Assembly: GCF_000720185.1 (NCBI RefSeq)
Contig: NZ_JOIY01000004.1
Span: forward strand, 186,001-250,000
Source: Streptomyces sp. NRRL S-340
GTDB taxonomy: Bacteria > Actinomycetota > Actinomycetes > Streptomycetales > Streptomycetaceae
Direction of reading: 5' to 3'
DNA length: 64,000 nucleotides
A program made the position numbers and the translations under genes. A model generated the notes under the pieces. It was not told the origin of the DNA, made no database searches, and was given only the letters and a program-made list of their open reading frames with translations. Below, one piece after another: positions 1 through 9,187 of this stretch; the first letter of the stretch is position 1, and every line of letters starts with the position of its first letter.

Positions 1-362
1 CGGAAGGCGGGCTGGATGGTGCGCCGCTGGCGGCGGTGGAGCGGGCCGTTGGCGGTGGCCACGCCCTCCTTGCCGAGCAGGCTCTCCAGGGACTCCCACA
101 GCGGGCCCGCGATGATGTAGTCGGGGCTGAGCGCCAGCGCCCCGGTGAGGGCGGGCGCGGTGACGGCGTACACCGTCTTCGGGCCGAGCCTGAGACGGAC
201 GACGTCGCCGTGGTCGCGCAGCCGGCTCAGGAAGGCCAGCGGGTCGCGGGCCAGCCGCAGGCCGTGGCCCAGCAGCGGGACCGCGCCGCCGGCCAGTGGC
301 GGTTCACGCCGTGGCCGGCCCGCCTGCGACCTGTCCTCGGGCTTCACCGATTCGACGGTCAT
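1..362 (-). CDS. cyp170A1: Cytochrome P450 CYP170A1-like (N-terminal part, runs off window)
   Basis: The first 120 or so residues of a cytochrome P450 read leftward off the window edge. The start region ([10 protein letters not shown]) and the stretches [17 protein letters not shown] and [19 protein letters not shown] match my memory of CYP170A1, the P450 that oxidises epi-isozizaene in two steps to the antibiotic albaflavenone. The heme-binding Cys loop lies outside the window. The ATG overlaps the stop of the terpene synthase by four bases (ATGA), so translational coupling in a two-gene operon is expected. Family assignment is firm; activity cannot be judged from the fragment. Confidence 0.9.
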   Translation of the reverse strand, partial: MTVESVKPEDRSQAGRPRREPPLAGGAVPLLGHGLRLARDPLAFLSRLRDHGDVVRLRLGPKTVYAVTAPALTGALALSPDYIIAGPLWESLESLLGKEGVATANGPLHRRQRRTIQPAF

Positions 363-1456
363 TTCTCACCTGCCGCTTCGTTGTTGACGTAAGGGGGCGT
401 GGACCGGTCGTCCCAGCTGTCGACCATGTACCGGCCGGACTCGTGGTGGAACCAGTAGACGGAGCTGAACCAGTTGCGCATATTGCCGACGCAGGCCCGC
501 ACGGCGGAACTCAGTTCTTTCCCGCGTACCGTCCCGTTCGCGAGAGTGTCAGCGAAACGCAATGCGTCCTGTTCCGCGACAAGGAATTCAGCTATGCATT
601 CCTCGATACGGCGGCGGATTTCCGCTATTGCTTCCTCGAGGCTCAGCCCTTCATGTTTGACCAGACTTATCCCGAGGTTGTGCACCTCGTCACCCGCTAT
701 TTCCTTCGGCAGGGAGCACAGGTCGTTGTACCAGGCGGCGAATTCCTGGCTCAGCAGGGCCGGACGCCGGTAGGCGGGATTCTTCCGGACGGCGTCCGGG
801 AGTTCGCAGCCCGCGCTCGGCTCCAGCAGGTCCGTCCAGATCCAGTGGGCGAAGGTGAGCCGGCGCAGGGCCAGGTACTCCTCGACCGGGGGCACGACGC
901 CCTCGCTGCGGTTGTGGAACTCCCGGTCGTACGCGTCGATCACCGCGTGGAAGTGCCGGGCGAAGCGGGCGTTCCAGGTGCCCGGCAGGAACGAGTACAG
1001 CCGCAGCACGCTGTCCGCGAACCCCGCTACCAGGGCGTCCGGGTGGTGCAGGTGTTCCTGCGGGGCGTCGAGCGCCGTGTGCAGCGCCCTCCGCAGCCTG
1101 CGCCAGGCGACGGGACGGCCGTGGACGATGTCACGGTCGTGCCGGTCGTCCCAGAGGAAGAACCAGGCGCTGTAGTCCGCGACGGCCTGCAGCACCTCGT
1201 CCGGCGCGCCGAGGTAGTACCCCGCCATCAGGTCGGTGTAGCGCAGGCCGTCGGCGTGCTGCTCCACCTTGTCCGCCGGCATGAGCCGCTTTTCGAGCAG
1301 CCAACCGCGGGTCTTCTCCTGGAGTTCGGGCCAATAGGCGTGCAACTTCCTGGGAAACGCCGCTTCGATCACCGGAAGAGCGAGTGCCGGTGGCACCGCG
1401 ACCGCTGTCGGTGTGGATGTGGACGTCGATGTGGTGCTGTATGGGAAAGCTGGCAC
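359..1456 (-). CDS. eizS: Epi-isozizaene synthase (class I sesquiterpene cyclase)
   Basis: Cyclises farnesyl diphosphate to the tricyclic sesquiterpene epi-isozizaene, the first step to albaflavenone. The Mg-binding aspartate-rich motif DDRHD is near residue 103 and the NSE triad NDLCSLPKE near residue 244. The C-terminal [21 protein letters not shown] region resembles what I remember of the S. coelicolor enzyme. The open frame extends to a TTG at 1462, but GAGGGG abuts that codon. The same GAGGGG sits six bases before a GTG at 1456, so GTG is chosen, giving about 365 residues. It is coupled to the P450 by an ATGA overlap. A Ser-Thr repeat occupies the extreme N-terminus and is probably disordered. 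Confidence 0.95.
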   Translation of the reverse strand: MPAFPYSTTSTSTSTPTAVAVPPALALPVIEAAFPRKLHAYWPELQEKTRGWLLEKRLMPADKVEQHADGLRYTDLMAGYYLGAPDEVLQAVADYSAWFFLWDDRHDRDIVHGRPVAWRRLRRALHTALDAPQEHLHHPDALVAGFADSVLRLYSFLPGTWNARFARHFHAVIDAYDREFHNRSEGVVPPVEEYLALRRLTFAHWIWTDLLEPSAGCELPDAVRKNPAYRRPALLSQEFAAWYNDLCSLPKEIAGDEVHNLGISLVKHEGLSLEEAIAEIRRRIEECIAEFLVAEQDALRFADTLANGTVRGKELSSAVRACVGNMRNWFSSVYWFHHESGRYMVDSWDDRSTPPYVNNEAAGEK

Positions 1457-1766
1457 GAACAACCCCTCTCAGCCGCCAGTGGCGTCCGCCCCTTCGCTGT
1501 GCCCGGCGCACGCCGTCACGCATCCCCGCACTCCCATTCAGCACCACAACTGACCGTCCTGGGAACGGATTTGGCCCACTCGCCGGCTGGGATGCCGAGA
1601 ATATCCCCTTGTGTGACTGATTCTGATTCAGCAGTTGCGCACAGCACAAAGACCCGACCGGGTGAGTGGCCGTGCCACGAACACGAAGACGGCGCCCGGC
1701 CGGTGTGCGGTCGGGCGCCGTCTTCGCGGCGGGCGCGTCCCGGCGGTGCCGGGGCGGCGGGGGTGC
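1457..1766. other. Intergenic region between eizS and def
   Basis: About 310 bases without a credible gene. It carries the def terminator hairpin at 1684-1726 and should contain the eizS promoter. It is less GC-rich than its neighbours around 1570-1650, but I cannot pick -35/-10 elements with confidence. Confidence 0.5.
1684..1726 (-). terminator. Hairpin terminator after def
   Basis: Perfect 15-bp inverted repeat CGAAGACGGCGCCCG / CGGGCGCCGTCTTCG with a 13-base loop, 40 bases past the def stop. There is no long T-tract, as is usual in Streptomyces. Confidence 0.75.
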
Positions 1767-2417
1767 TCAGTCGTTGGCGACCACGGGGTAGCGCGGCTCG
1801 TTCTCGGCCATCTGCCGCAGCGCGTCCTTGCGCTCCCGCTTGGAGAGCCGGTCGATGTAGAGGTAGCCGTAGAGGTGGTCGGTCTCGTGCTGCAAACAGC
1901 GTGCGAAGTAGCCGGTGCCGCGCACCTTGACCGGATTGCCCCGCTCGTCCTGGCCGGTCACCTCGGCGTAGTCGGGGCGGGCGAGCGGCGCGTAGGCGGT
2001 GGGCACGGACAGGCAGCCCTCGTTGCTGTCGTCCAGGCGGCGCCGGTCCGCGGGCAGCTCGACCAGGCGCGGGTTGCAGACGACCCCCACGTGCCGCACG
2101 CCCTCGTCGTCGGGGCAGTCGTAGACGAAGACCTTGAGGTCGACGCCGATCTGGTTGGCGGCCAGACCCACGCCCTCGGCGGTGCGCTGGCTGGCGAACA
2201 TGTCCGCGACCAGCTGCTGCAGCTCGTCACCGAACTCGGTGACGTCCCGGCACTCCTTGTGCAGCACCGGGTTGCCGACGACCGTGATCGGCCGCGAGGT
2301 GCCCCGCTCGCGCCAGGCCGCCTCGCGAGCCTCGCAGTCCTCCGTGTCGACGACATAGCCCTCGTCGTCGACCGGGAGCACGCCCGCCTGCTGCTGATCG
2401 GTGTCCTGCTGCGCCAT
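1767..2417 (-). CDS. def: Peptide deformylase
   Basis: Removes the formyl group from nascent polypeptides. All three deformylase motifs are present: [11 protein letters not shown] (about residues 82-92), EGCLSVP with the metal-ligand Cys135, and [15 protein letters not shown] with His177, Glu178 and His181. The protein has 216 residues, longer than E. coli Def because of an N-terminal extension of about 40 residues ([10 protein letters not shown]...), a form seen in actinobacterial paralogues. It lies in the same orientation as the TPR protein upstream (74-base gap) and is separated from eizS by a strong terminator. Peptide deformylase genes have been reported among SigR targets, but I see no clear SigR promoter directly upstream. 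Confidence 0.95.
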   Translation of the reverse strand: MAQQDTDQQQAGVLPVDDEGYVVDTEDCEAREAAWRERGTSRPITVVGNPVLHKECRDVTEFGDELQQLVADMFASQRTAEGVGLAANQIGVDLKVFVYDCPDDEGVRHVGVVCNPRLVELPADRRRLDDSNEGCLSVPTAYAPLARPDYAEVTGQDERGNPVKVRGTGYFARCLQHETDHLYGYLYIDRLSKRERKDALRQMAENEPRYPVVAND

Positions 2418-2491
2418 GACCGACGTACGCCTTCCTGCAAGCCTGAGAAGTTCTGCCCGTACAGCCTACGGGGACCGGTACCGGCCCCGCT

Positions 2492-3472
2492 TCAGCAGAC
2501 CTCTTCGAGGTCCCGCCAGTCACGGGAATCGGGGCTGTCCGCGACCCACCCGTCCAGCAGTCCGCGCACCAGCGAGGCCGGGGCGGCCACCCCGCACTCC
2601 CGCTCCGGCACCCACAGCTGCCCGTCGGTGCGGTGGCCCAGCGGCCCGGGGTGCCCCGGCTCGCTGTGGTCGTGCGGGTCCAGGTGCACGCCGTCGCCCT
2701 CGTCGGAGGGCATCCGCGACTCCGAGCACGTGCGGCACAGCAGCCGGACCGAGGACGACCAGTCCTCGGCGGCGAACCCGGCGTCCGCGGCGAGCTGCTC
2801 CAGCGCGTCCCGGTCGGCCTCGGTGGCGGCCTCCAGCAGGACCACCCAGGTGGGCACCGGTGAGGGCGCCCACAGTTCGATCTCGTCGAAGACGGGGAAG
2901 CTGTGACCGGCGGCGGTGGTCCGTTCGCCGTGGGGCACGCCGTCGTGCAGCACGACCTCGCCCCAGCGCCGCCCTGAGGAGGGCAGCGGGATCGACAGCA
3001 CCTCGATCCGGGCCGGGTCCAGCCGCCGGCCCCACACCACCTCGGCCTCGCCCTCCGGCGACAGCCGCACGGCCGCGCTGCCCAGCTCCATGCCGACCGG
3101 TTCACCGGCGGCGGCCGCGCCCCCGGGCACCTTCAGGCCGTACGCCTGCCAGGCCCGGCGGGCCAGCGGCCAGTCCTGCAGCGCGGTGGCGGCGATGCCG
3201 ACGTTCCACCAGTCCGGCGCCCCGGTCTCCTTCTCCAGCAGGGCCACGGCCCGCAGGCCCGCCGCCCGCGCCTGTTCCCAGTCGTGCCGGAACTTGTGCA
3301 GCAGCGCGAGGTTGAACCAGGACTCCGACAGCCAGGGCTCCAGATCGGCGGCGCGCGTCAGCAGCGCGCCCGCGTCCTCGTACCGGCCGTCGCCGATCAG
3401 GGTGAACGCGCGGTCGGTGGCCTGCCGCCAGGAGGCGGAGGGCCGGTGCCGTCCCTTGCCGAAGATCCTCAC
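2492..3472 (-). CDS. Tetratricopeptide-repeat protein, conserved actinobacterial
   Basis: Cytoplasmic protein of about 326 residues with TPR-like helices in the first third (AFTLIGDGRYEDAGALLTRA, then SWFNLALLHKFRHDWEQARA). A C-terminal region contains a CRTCSESRMPSDEG segment and conserved His/Asp residues. Function is unknown; TPRs normally mediate protein-protein contacts. The frame is open to a GTG at 3544, but neither start has a strong ribosome site. GTG 3472 begins the conserved-looking MRIFGKGRHRPSASW and is preferred. It lies between the HD genes and def on the same strand, so it may share the transcript. I do not recognise a specific family. Confidence 0.8.
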   Translation of the reverse strand: MRIFGKGRHRPSASWRQATDRAFTLIGDGRYEDAGALLTRAADLEPWLSESWFNLALLHKFRHDWEQARAAGLRAVALLEKETGAPDWWNVGIAATALQDWPLARRAWQAYGLKVPGGAAAAGEPVGMELGSAAVRLSPEGEAEVVWGRRLDPARIEVLSIPLPSSGRRWGEVVLHDGVPHGERTTAAGHSFPVFDEIELWAPSPVPTWVVLLEAATEADRDALEQLAADAGFAAEDWSSSVRLLCRTCSESRMPSDEGDGVHLDPHDHSEPGHPGPLGHRTDGQLWVPERECGVAAPASLVRGLLDGWVADSPDSRDWRDLEEVC

Positions 3473-3576
3473 GATTCCCGCCTGCCAGTTCCGTCGTATG
3501 GGCTGGCTCTGCCCCCGGACACCCTTTCCTTCGCATCCAACCACGTACGGCTTGAGGGGCGCTCATTACCCATGGG

Positions 3577-4800
3577 TTACCCCACAGCGGGGGGAGTCAG
3601 ACAATCCCCCCGGGCCAGGACCCGGGCCAGGGATTCCACCACCTCGGCGGCGTACTCGCCCGCGGTGGCCAGCCGCAGTTCCTCCAGCGCCTTGAGCGAA
3701 CCGCCGGGCCCGCCGTCGCGCGCCTTCTCGTCGTAGGCGTTCACGGCCCGGACGATCCGCGCGGGCAGCGGCTGCTCCGCGCACGGGTCTGCCTGCCGCT
3801 CCACCACCACCGCGACCTCCCGGTCCACCCCGGTCTGCCGGACCACGGCGCCGCCCAGCAGCGCGATCCGCCGCCGCTCGGCGGCGGGCAGTCCCGCGGT
3901 GGCGCCCGCGGGCACCGGGTCGACGAGGCTGAGCTGGCCGATGTCGTGCATGAGGGCCGCGTGCTCCAGCACGGTCAGCTCCGGCTCCGCGAGGCCCAGG
4001 TCCCGGCCCACGGCCCGGCTGAGCGCCGCCACCCGCCGGGCGTGCCCGGCCGGGGTGTACCCGGCGACCTCGGTGGCGCGGGCCAGCGAGGCGATGGTCT
4101 GCCGGTAGGTGTCCCGCACGGACGCGTACCGCCGCAGGGACAGCTGGGTGAGCAGCAGCGGCACACAGAAGACGGGCAGCGCCCACAGGCCCGCCACGGC
4201 GGCCCCCAGCGCCATCACCGCGCCCGTGGCGCACACCGCGGACCCGATGCCGAGCAGGCCCCGCAGTTCCTCGCGCAGCAGCGGGCCGAACGGCCACCGG
4301 GCGCGCCGGTGGGCCTGCGCGGCGGCGAGGACTGCGCCGCACAGCGACGTGAGCACGAGGAGGGCGACCAGCAGCAGGGCGTGCGCGGGGCCGTCCCATT
4401 CCCGGAACACCCCTGCGTTGTACAGCGGTTGGAAGCAGACGGCGGCGAAGGAGACGGTGAGGACGCGGCGGACCAGGTGGTCGAGGGTCCGGCTCCGCCC
4501 GCGCGCGATGTGCGGCACGGCGCCGAGGAGCGAGGCGGCGAGCACCACGGCGACCACCTGGCAGGCGGTGTGGTGGCTGGGCCGGCCGGCGTCCTCGCCG
4601 AGCAGGGCGTACGACAGCGCCCCGGCGGCCCCGAGCGGCGCGGCCTCGCCCACCTCGGTCCCGGGCCACCGGGTCAGCTCGCCGACCAGCACGAGCGCGC
4701 CGAAGGCAAGGGCGGTCCCGGGCGCCTCCAGTCCGGTCCACAGGGTGAGGGTCAGGCAGAGCGCGGCGACCAGGAGGGCGGCGGTGCGCAGGAACACCAT
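3577..4800 (-). CDS. Membrane protein with degenerate HD domain
   Basis: 407 residues with about six hydrophobic segments in the first 230 residues, followed by an HD-type phosphohydrolase domain. The HD pair is visible in HDIGQLSL, and an upstream AGHARRVAALS segment supplies another His. The HHExxDGxGYP block that defines active HD-GYP phosphodiesterases is missing. It may therefore bind a nucleotide or act as a partner rather than hydrolyse c-di-GMP. Its ATG overlaps the stop of the HD-GYP gene (TGATG), so the two are translationally coupled and probably work together. Confidence 0.85.
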   Translation of the reverse strand: MVFLRTAALLVAALCLTLTLWTGLEAPGTALAFGALVLVGELTRWPGTEVGEAAPLGAAGALSYALLGEDAGRPSHHTACQVVAVVLAASLLGAVPHIARGRSRTLDHLVRRVLTVSFAAVCFQPLYNAGVFREWDGPAHALLLVALLVLTSLCGAVLAAAQAHRRARWPFGPLLREELRGLLGIGSAVCATGAVMALGAAVAGLWALPVFCVPLLLTQLSLRRYASVRDTYRQTIASLARATEVAGYTPAGHARRVAALSRAVGRDLGLAEPELTVLEHAALMHDIGQLSLVDPVPAGATAGLPAAERRRIALLGGAVVRQTGVDREVAVVVERQADPCAEQPLPARIVRAVNAYDEKARDGGPGGSLKALEELRLATAGEYAAEVVESLARVLARGDCLTPPAVG

Positions 4801-6215
4801 CAGGACGCCGGGGTGCCGGTGCCCGGGCCGGCGCTCGCGCCGGTGCTCGCGCGGTCACCGGCGACGGTGCCGGGCCCGGTGCACGGCGCGGCGGGGCCGG
4901 CCGGTGGGCGGGGCGGTCCCGGGCGGGTGTCGTCCGCGGCGGTGACCGCCGGGTGCCAGCCGTCCCGGTCCAGGGCCCGTACCAGGGCGGCGACCATGCG
5001 CGGGTCGAACTGCGCGCCCGCGCAGCGTTCCAGTTCCGTCAGGGCGGCCCCGACCGGCCGGGCGCGCCGGTAGGAGCGGGTGGACGTCATCGCGTCGAAC
5101 GCGTCCGCGACGGCGACCACGCGCGCGCACTCGGGGATCTGGGCGCCCCGCAGGCCGTAGGGGTAGCCGCTGCCGTCGAGCCGCTCGTGGTGGTGCAGGA
5201 TCGCCGACCGGGCCTCGCCCAGGAAGGAGATCCCGCGCACCATCTCGTGCCCGTACTCGGGGTGCAGTTCGATCACGCGGCGCTCCTCGGCGGTGAGCGG
5301 GCCGTCCTTGCGCAGCAGCCGGGTGGGCACGCCCAGTTTGCCGACGTCGTGCAGGATCCCGGCGAAGCGCAGCACCTCCACGCGGTCGTCGTCCATGCCC
5401 AGCTCCCGGGCGATCATCATGGAGGCCTGTCCGACGCGTTCGCTGTGCCCGCGCGTGTACCCGTCCTTGAGGTCGACGGCCTGCACCAGGGCGCGGATGG
5501 TCGCCCGGTGGGCGGCGCGCTCGCGGTCGTACTGCGCGTACACCCACCAGGACACGCACATGGGCAGCAGGACGAGCAGGGCGGCGGCCGGCCCGTACGG
5601 GCTGCGCCACAGGACCGCCATCATCAGGCCGCCCAGTCCGTGCACGCCGATCGGCGCCAGCGACCGGACGAACAGGCCGCACCAGGCGCGGCGCACCGAC
5701 GGCCGCGCCGGCCGCCGCAGCGTCCCCGCCGGTCCGCCGGCGGCCAGCAGCAGGATGCCCCCGTCCAGCACCGTCAGCGTCAGGCAGAACGCCGTCACGG
5801 CGGCACCGGCGGGGACGAGGGCGTAGGGGAAGTCGCGGCCGACGACGGCGTCGCGCCCGCCCAGCTCCCAGTGCACGCGGGCCGCCGCCCACACGGCGAG
5901 GGTGAGCTGCGCCGCCCGCCAGACGCGGCGCAGGGCCTCGGGGCGCTGACCGGCCGCGGTGAGCAGGGCGCCCGGCAGCGGGACGAGCGCGGCGGCCGGC
6001 GGCGGCAGCAGGAAGGCGGCGGCCAGCAGGACGGGGTAGAAGGGTCCCGCGAGGTGGCGCCGGACGAGCAGCCGGTCGCAGCCTGCGTAGACCGCGGCGA
6101 GCGCGCACACCGCCCACCAGGGCGCCGGCATCACCGGCAGGGGCAGCAGGCACGCCAGGGCACCGAGGGCGGCACAGGTGACGTACGCGCGGGTGCGTGG
6201 CGCAACCGCCTCCAT
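4800..6215 (-). CDS. Membrane HD-GYP domain protein, putative c-di-GMP phosphodiesterase
   Basis: 471 residues: an N-terminal membrane region (about residues 10-225, several hydrophobic helices) and a cytoplasmic HD-GYP domain (about 240-440). Catalytic motifs are intact: GHSERVG near 256, HDVGKLG at 289-295, HPEYG near 318, and HHERLDGSGYP at 342-352. HD-GYP proteins hydrolyse c-di-GMP, which controls development in Streptomyces through BldD. GGGAGGGG sits six bases before the ATG. It is coupled to the downstream degenerate HD gene. Signal input through the membrane part is an inference. Confidence 0.92.
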   Translation of the reverse strand: MEAVAPRTRAYVTCAALGALACLLPLPVMPAPWWAVCALAAVYAGCDRLLVRRHLAGPFYPVLLAAAFLLPPPAAALVPLPGALLTAAGQRPEALRRVWRAAQLTLAVWAAARVHWELGGRDAVVGRDFPYALVPAGAAVTAFCLTLTVLDGGILLLAAGGPAGTLRRPARPSVRRAWCGLFVRSLAPIGVHGLGGLMMAVLWRSPYGPAAALLVLLPMCVSWWVYAQYDRERAAHRATIRALVQAVDLKDGYTRGHSERVGQASMMIARELGMDDDRVEVLRFAGILHDVGKLGVPTRLLRKDGPLTAEERRVIELHPEYGHEMVRGISFLGEARSAILHHHERLDGSGYPYGLRGAQIPECARVVAVADAFDAMTSTRSYRRARPVGAALTELERCAGAQFDPRMVAALVRALDRDGWHPAVTAADDTRPGPPRPPAGPAAPCTGPGTVAGDRASTGASAGPGTGTPAS

Positions 6216-6280
6216 GACGCCCCTCCCGGTCGTGCCCGTCCACAGCCAGTGGGCCGAGCCTAGGGCGCGCGGAGGGGAGT

Positions 6281-6301
6281 GCGCGGGCCGATAACCCGCG
6301 C
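6281..6301 (-). terminator. Hairpin after sigR-rsrA
   Basis: GCGCGGG / CCCGCGC stem with a 7-base AT-rich loop, 28 bases past the rsrA stop on the minus strand. Confidence 0.55.
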
Positions 6302-6328
6302 ATTAGCACGTACGGGTGAACCGGAGGT

Positions 6329-6657
6329 TCAGGACTCCTGGGGAGTCACCGGTGCCGTGGTCACGTCACGGTCGGACGGTACGGAGCGGCCGGAGGCGGG
6401 CTGGCCGCCCGACCGGATCAGGTCGAGCCGGCCCATGACCTTGGCGCGCAGGTCCGAGGGGACGTCGTCATGCCCGCAGCACCGCTTGACCAGCTTCTTC
6501 ACGGCCTGCTCCAGGCCGTACTTCTCCAGGCACGGGGAGCATTCCTCGAAGTGCTGCCGGAACTTGTCGCGATCGACGTCCGGCATCTCGCTGTCGAGGA
6601 ACTCGTACAGGTGGTCGAGGACCTCACTGCAGTCCGTCTCGTGCGGCTCTCCGCAGC

Positions 6658-6661
<4 letters not shown>
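6329..6661 (-). CDS. rsrA: Zinc-binding redox-sensing anti-sigma factor RsrA
   Basis: 110-residue ZAS-family anti-sigma factor that holds SigR inactive when reduced and releases it when disulfide stress ejects zinc. The full set of sensing residues is present: Cys3, Cys11, His37, Cys41 and Cys44 (HFEECSPC, the HxxxCxxC motif), plus Cys61-Cys62. Its ATG overlaps the sigR stop by four bases (ATGA), which couples synthesis of the antagonist to the sigma factor. A hairpin follows the gene. Confidence 0.97.
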
Positions 6662-7353
<692 letters not shown>

Positions 7354-7518
7354 CTCCTCAAGCGACGTCGTGGGACCGAAGGCGGCCCCACTCGTTTCGG
7401 AGGATAGACGACGATCCGGCCCGCCCGCCGCCCGAATAGGGGCGGTCCGGGCCGCGTGCAGCACCGACCAGTCCAGGTCAGTACGGCTGCTGCGGGCCGG
7501 GCAGATGGTCGAACCCAT
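7354..7518 (-). other. N-terminal extension encoding the longer SigR-prime isoform
   Basis: In-frame extension of exactly 55 codons from ATG 7518 ([13 protein letters not shown]...) to the GTG start of sigR. GGGAG lies eight bases before this ATG, whereas the ATG at 7539 has no ribosome site. In S. coelicolor an unstable isoform with a 55-residue N-terminal extension is made from the induced promoter; the same length here is strong support. The extension contains one Cys. Confidence 0.75.
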
Positions 7519-7577
7519 GCGGCGGACTCCCTTTCCCATGACGTCGGCACTGGGGCACCAGCGCTTCTGTCCGCCTC

Positions 7578-7603
7578 AACAGTGCGCGGACGGCCCGCAT
7601 TCC
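7578..7603 (-). promoter_or_regulatory. SigR-dependent autoregulatory promoter of sigR
   Basis: Minus strand reads GGGAAT (GGAAT at 7603-7599), 18 bases, then GTT (7580-7578), an exact match to the published GGAAT-N18-GTT SigR consensus. It lies 60 bases upstream of the long-isoform ATG and just past the stop of the hydrolase gene. Confidence 0.9.
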
Positions 7604-7610
7604 CGGGGCG

Positions 7611-8261
7611 TCACCCGAGTGACGCGGTCCACCGCAGCACACCGTCGGTGAGGACGCCGAGGGCCTGCTCCTGGGTGATCTCGGCGCGCTTGGGCACCGC
7701 GAAGCCGTGGTCGCCGTGCGGGACGGTGATCAGCTCGAAGGGGCCCTCGGGGAACTCCCGCGGCCTTCCGAACGGGTCGTTGCCGCCCTGGACGACGAGC
7801 GTGGGCACGCCGGCGGCGAGCAGTTCCGCGGCGCGCGACTTCTCCGGCCTGCCCGGCGGGTGCAGCGGGAAGCCGAGGGCGAGCGCGGCGTGCGCGCCGA
7901 GCGCGGCGGCCGTGCGGCAGGCGACGCGCGCGCCCGCGCTGCGCCCGCCCGAGACGACCGGCAGACCCGGGGCGGCGAGCGCGGGCCAGACGCCGCGCCA
8001 GCCGGTGTCCAGGGTCCTCGGGGCGGGCGCCAGCCTCTTCCCGGCCACCCGCCAGGGCTGTTCGACGAGCGCGACCGTCACCCCGTGCCCGGGGAGCGTG
8101 CCGGCCAGGGCCTGGAGGTCGCGGGCCTCGATGCCGCCGCCCGCGCCGTGGCCGACGGCGAGGACGAGGCGTGGCCGCCCGGCGGCCAGGTGCCAGGTGA
8201 CGCGGGCCGGTCCCGCCTCCGTCTCGACGGTCTCACGGGTGTCAGGGATCACAGGGGTCAC
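7611..8261 (-). CDS. Alpha/beta-hydrolase family protein (dienelactone hydrolase/KANL3-Tex30 type)
   Basis: 216-residue cytoplasmic hydrolase. It has GHGAGGG near the oxyanion region, the nucleophile elbow GGRSAGA, a probable acid in GGNDPFG and the His in PHGDHGF, so the catalytic triad looks complete. The substrate is unknown. It lies upstream of and in the same orientation as sigR, with the sigR promoter starting just after its stop; readthrough from this gene could give basal sigR transcription. There is no signal peptide. Confidence 0.85.
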   Translation of the reverse strand: MTPVIPDTRETVETEAGPARVTWHLAAGRPRLVLAVGHGAGGGIEARDLQALAGTLPGHGVTVALVEQPWRVAGKRLAPAPRTLDTGWRGVWPALAAPGLPVVSGGRSAGARVACRTAAALGAHAALALGFPLHPPGRPEKSRAAELLAAGVPTLVVQGGNDPFGRPREFPEGPFELITVPHGDHGFAVPKRAEITQEQALGVLTDGVLRWTASLG

Positions 8262-8321
8262 CTGGCCGAGGATGCCAGAAGGGGAGGCCGGAGGGCGGGA
8301 CGAAGGCAGGCCGCAGGCGGG

Positions 8322-9137
8322 TCAGAAGAGGGTGCCCTCCTCCGGCGCCGCCAGTTCCTTCAGCAGCTCGGGACCGTTGTTGCGGACGTTGCTCACCGCC
8401 GTGGACACGGGGTAGGCGCGCATCAGCCCCTCGGGCGGCGGGGCCAGCAGGGACCGCAGGTCCCCCGCGTCGGTGCGGGCCGGGTCCAGCCAGGCGTCCC
8501 AGCGGTCGGGGGTGAGCATCAGCGGCATCCGGGGGTGGATGTCGGCCAGCGAACGCGGCCCCTCGGACGGCGCCGCCGCCAGCGGGGCCCGCTCGGCCTC
8601 CGTGGTGATCACCGAGCAGGTCACCCACCAGGCCCGCGGATGGTCGTCGGGCAGCGTGCGGTCCCGCCAGAACTCGTACAGCCCCGCCATCGCGAACACC
8701 GATCCGTCCGCCGGCGTCACGAAGTACGGCTGCTTGCGCGGGCGTTTGCGCTTCCCCTCGACCTCCAGCTCCCGCTCCTCGGTGCCGGTGACCCACTCGT
8801 AGTAGCCGTCGGCGGGCACGATGCAGCGCCGGGCGGCGAAGGCGCGGCGGTAGGACGGCTTCTCGTGCACCGTCTCCGCGCGGGCGTTGATCATCCGGGC
8901 GGCGCCCTCCGGGCTCTTCGCCCAGGAGGGGACCAGTCCCCACTTCAGCTTCCGCAGCTGCCGAACCGGACGGGGGTCCTGCGCGTCCTTCACAGGACGG
9001 TCGAGGACGACGTGGACCTCCTTGGTGGGAGCCACGTTGTAGTCGGGCTCCAGGGTCTCCTCGGGCTCCCACTTCTCGATGCCGAAGACTCCCGCGAGAT
9101 CCTCGGCCCCGCGACTGGCTGCATACCGTCCGCACAT
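8322..9137 (-). CDS. SRAP-family abasic-site processing protein (HMCES/YedK)
   Basis: Forms a thiazolidine DNA-protein crosslink with abasic sites in single-stranded DNA. The catalytic Cys must become residue 1 after Met removal, so the ATG at 9137 (MCGRYAASR) is the start, not the earlier codon at 9146. Other family motifs are YNVAPT, WGLVPSW, NARAET with its conserved Glu, and the ADIHPRMPLML His segment. The length of 271 residues is normal. It is divergent from the M50-like gene with a 50-base gap. It also sits near the sigma/anti-sigma pair in mycobacteria, to my knowledge. Confidence 0.94.
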   Translation of the reverse strand: MCGRYAASRGAEDLAGVFGIEKWEPEETLEPDYNVAPTKEVHVVLDRPVKDAQDPRPVRQLRKLKWGLVPSWAKSPEGAARMINARAETVHEKPSYRRAFAARRCIVPADGYYEWVTGTEERELEVEGKRKRPRKQPYFVTPADGSVFAMAGLYEFWRDRTLPDDHPRAWWVTCSVITTEAERAPLAAAPSEGPRSLADIHPRMPLMLTPDRWDAWLDPARTDAGDLRSLLAPPPEGLMRAYPVSTAVSNVRNNGPELLKELAAPEEGTLF

Positions 9138-9187
9138 ACGTGCCACACTGCCAGACTCCGTACGACAAGAGGGAGCCGCTCGGAAAC

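Noticed and set aside
36..392. Plus-strand frames at the window start
   Set aside because: They are antisense to CYP170A1, which reads cleanly on the minus strand.
3472..3490. GGGAAT near the TPR-gene start as a SigR promoter
   Set aside because: There is no GTT 18-19 bases downstream; the match is only to the -35 half.
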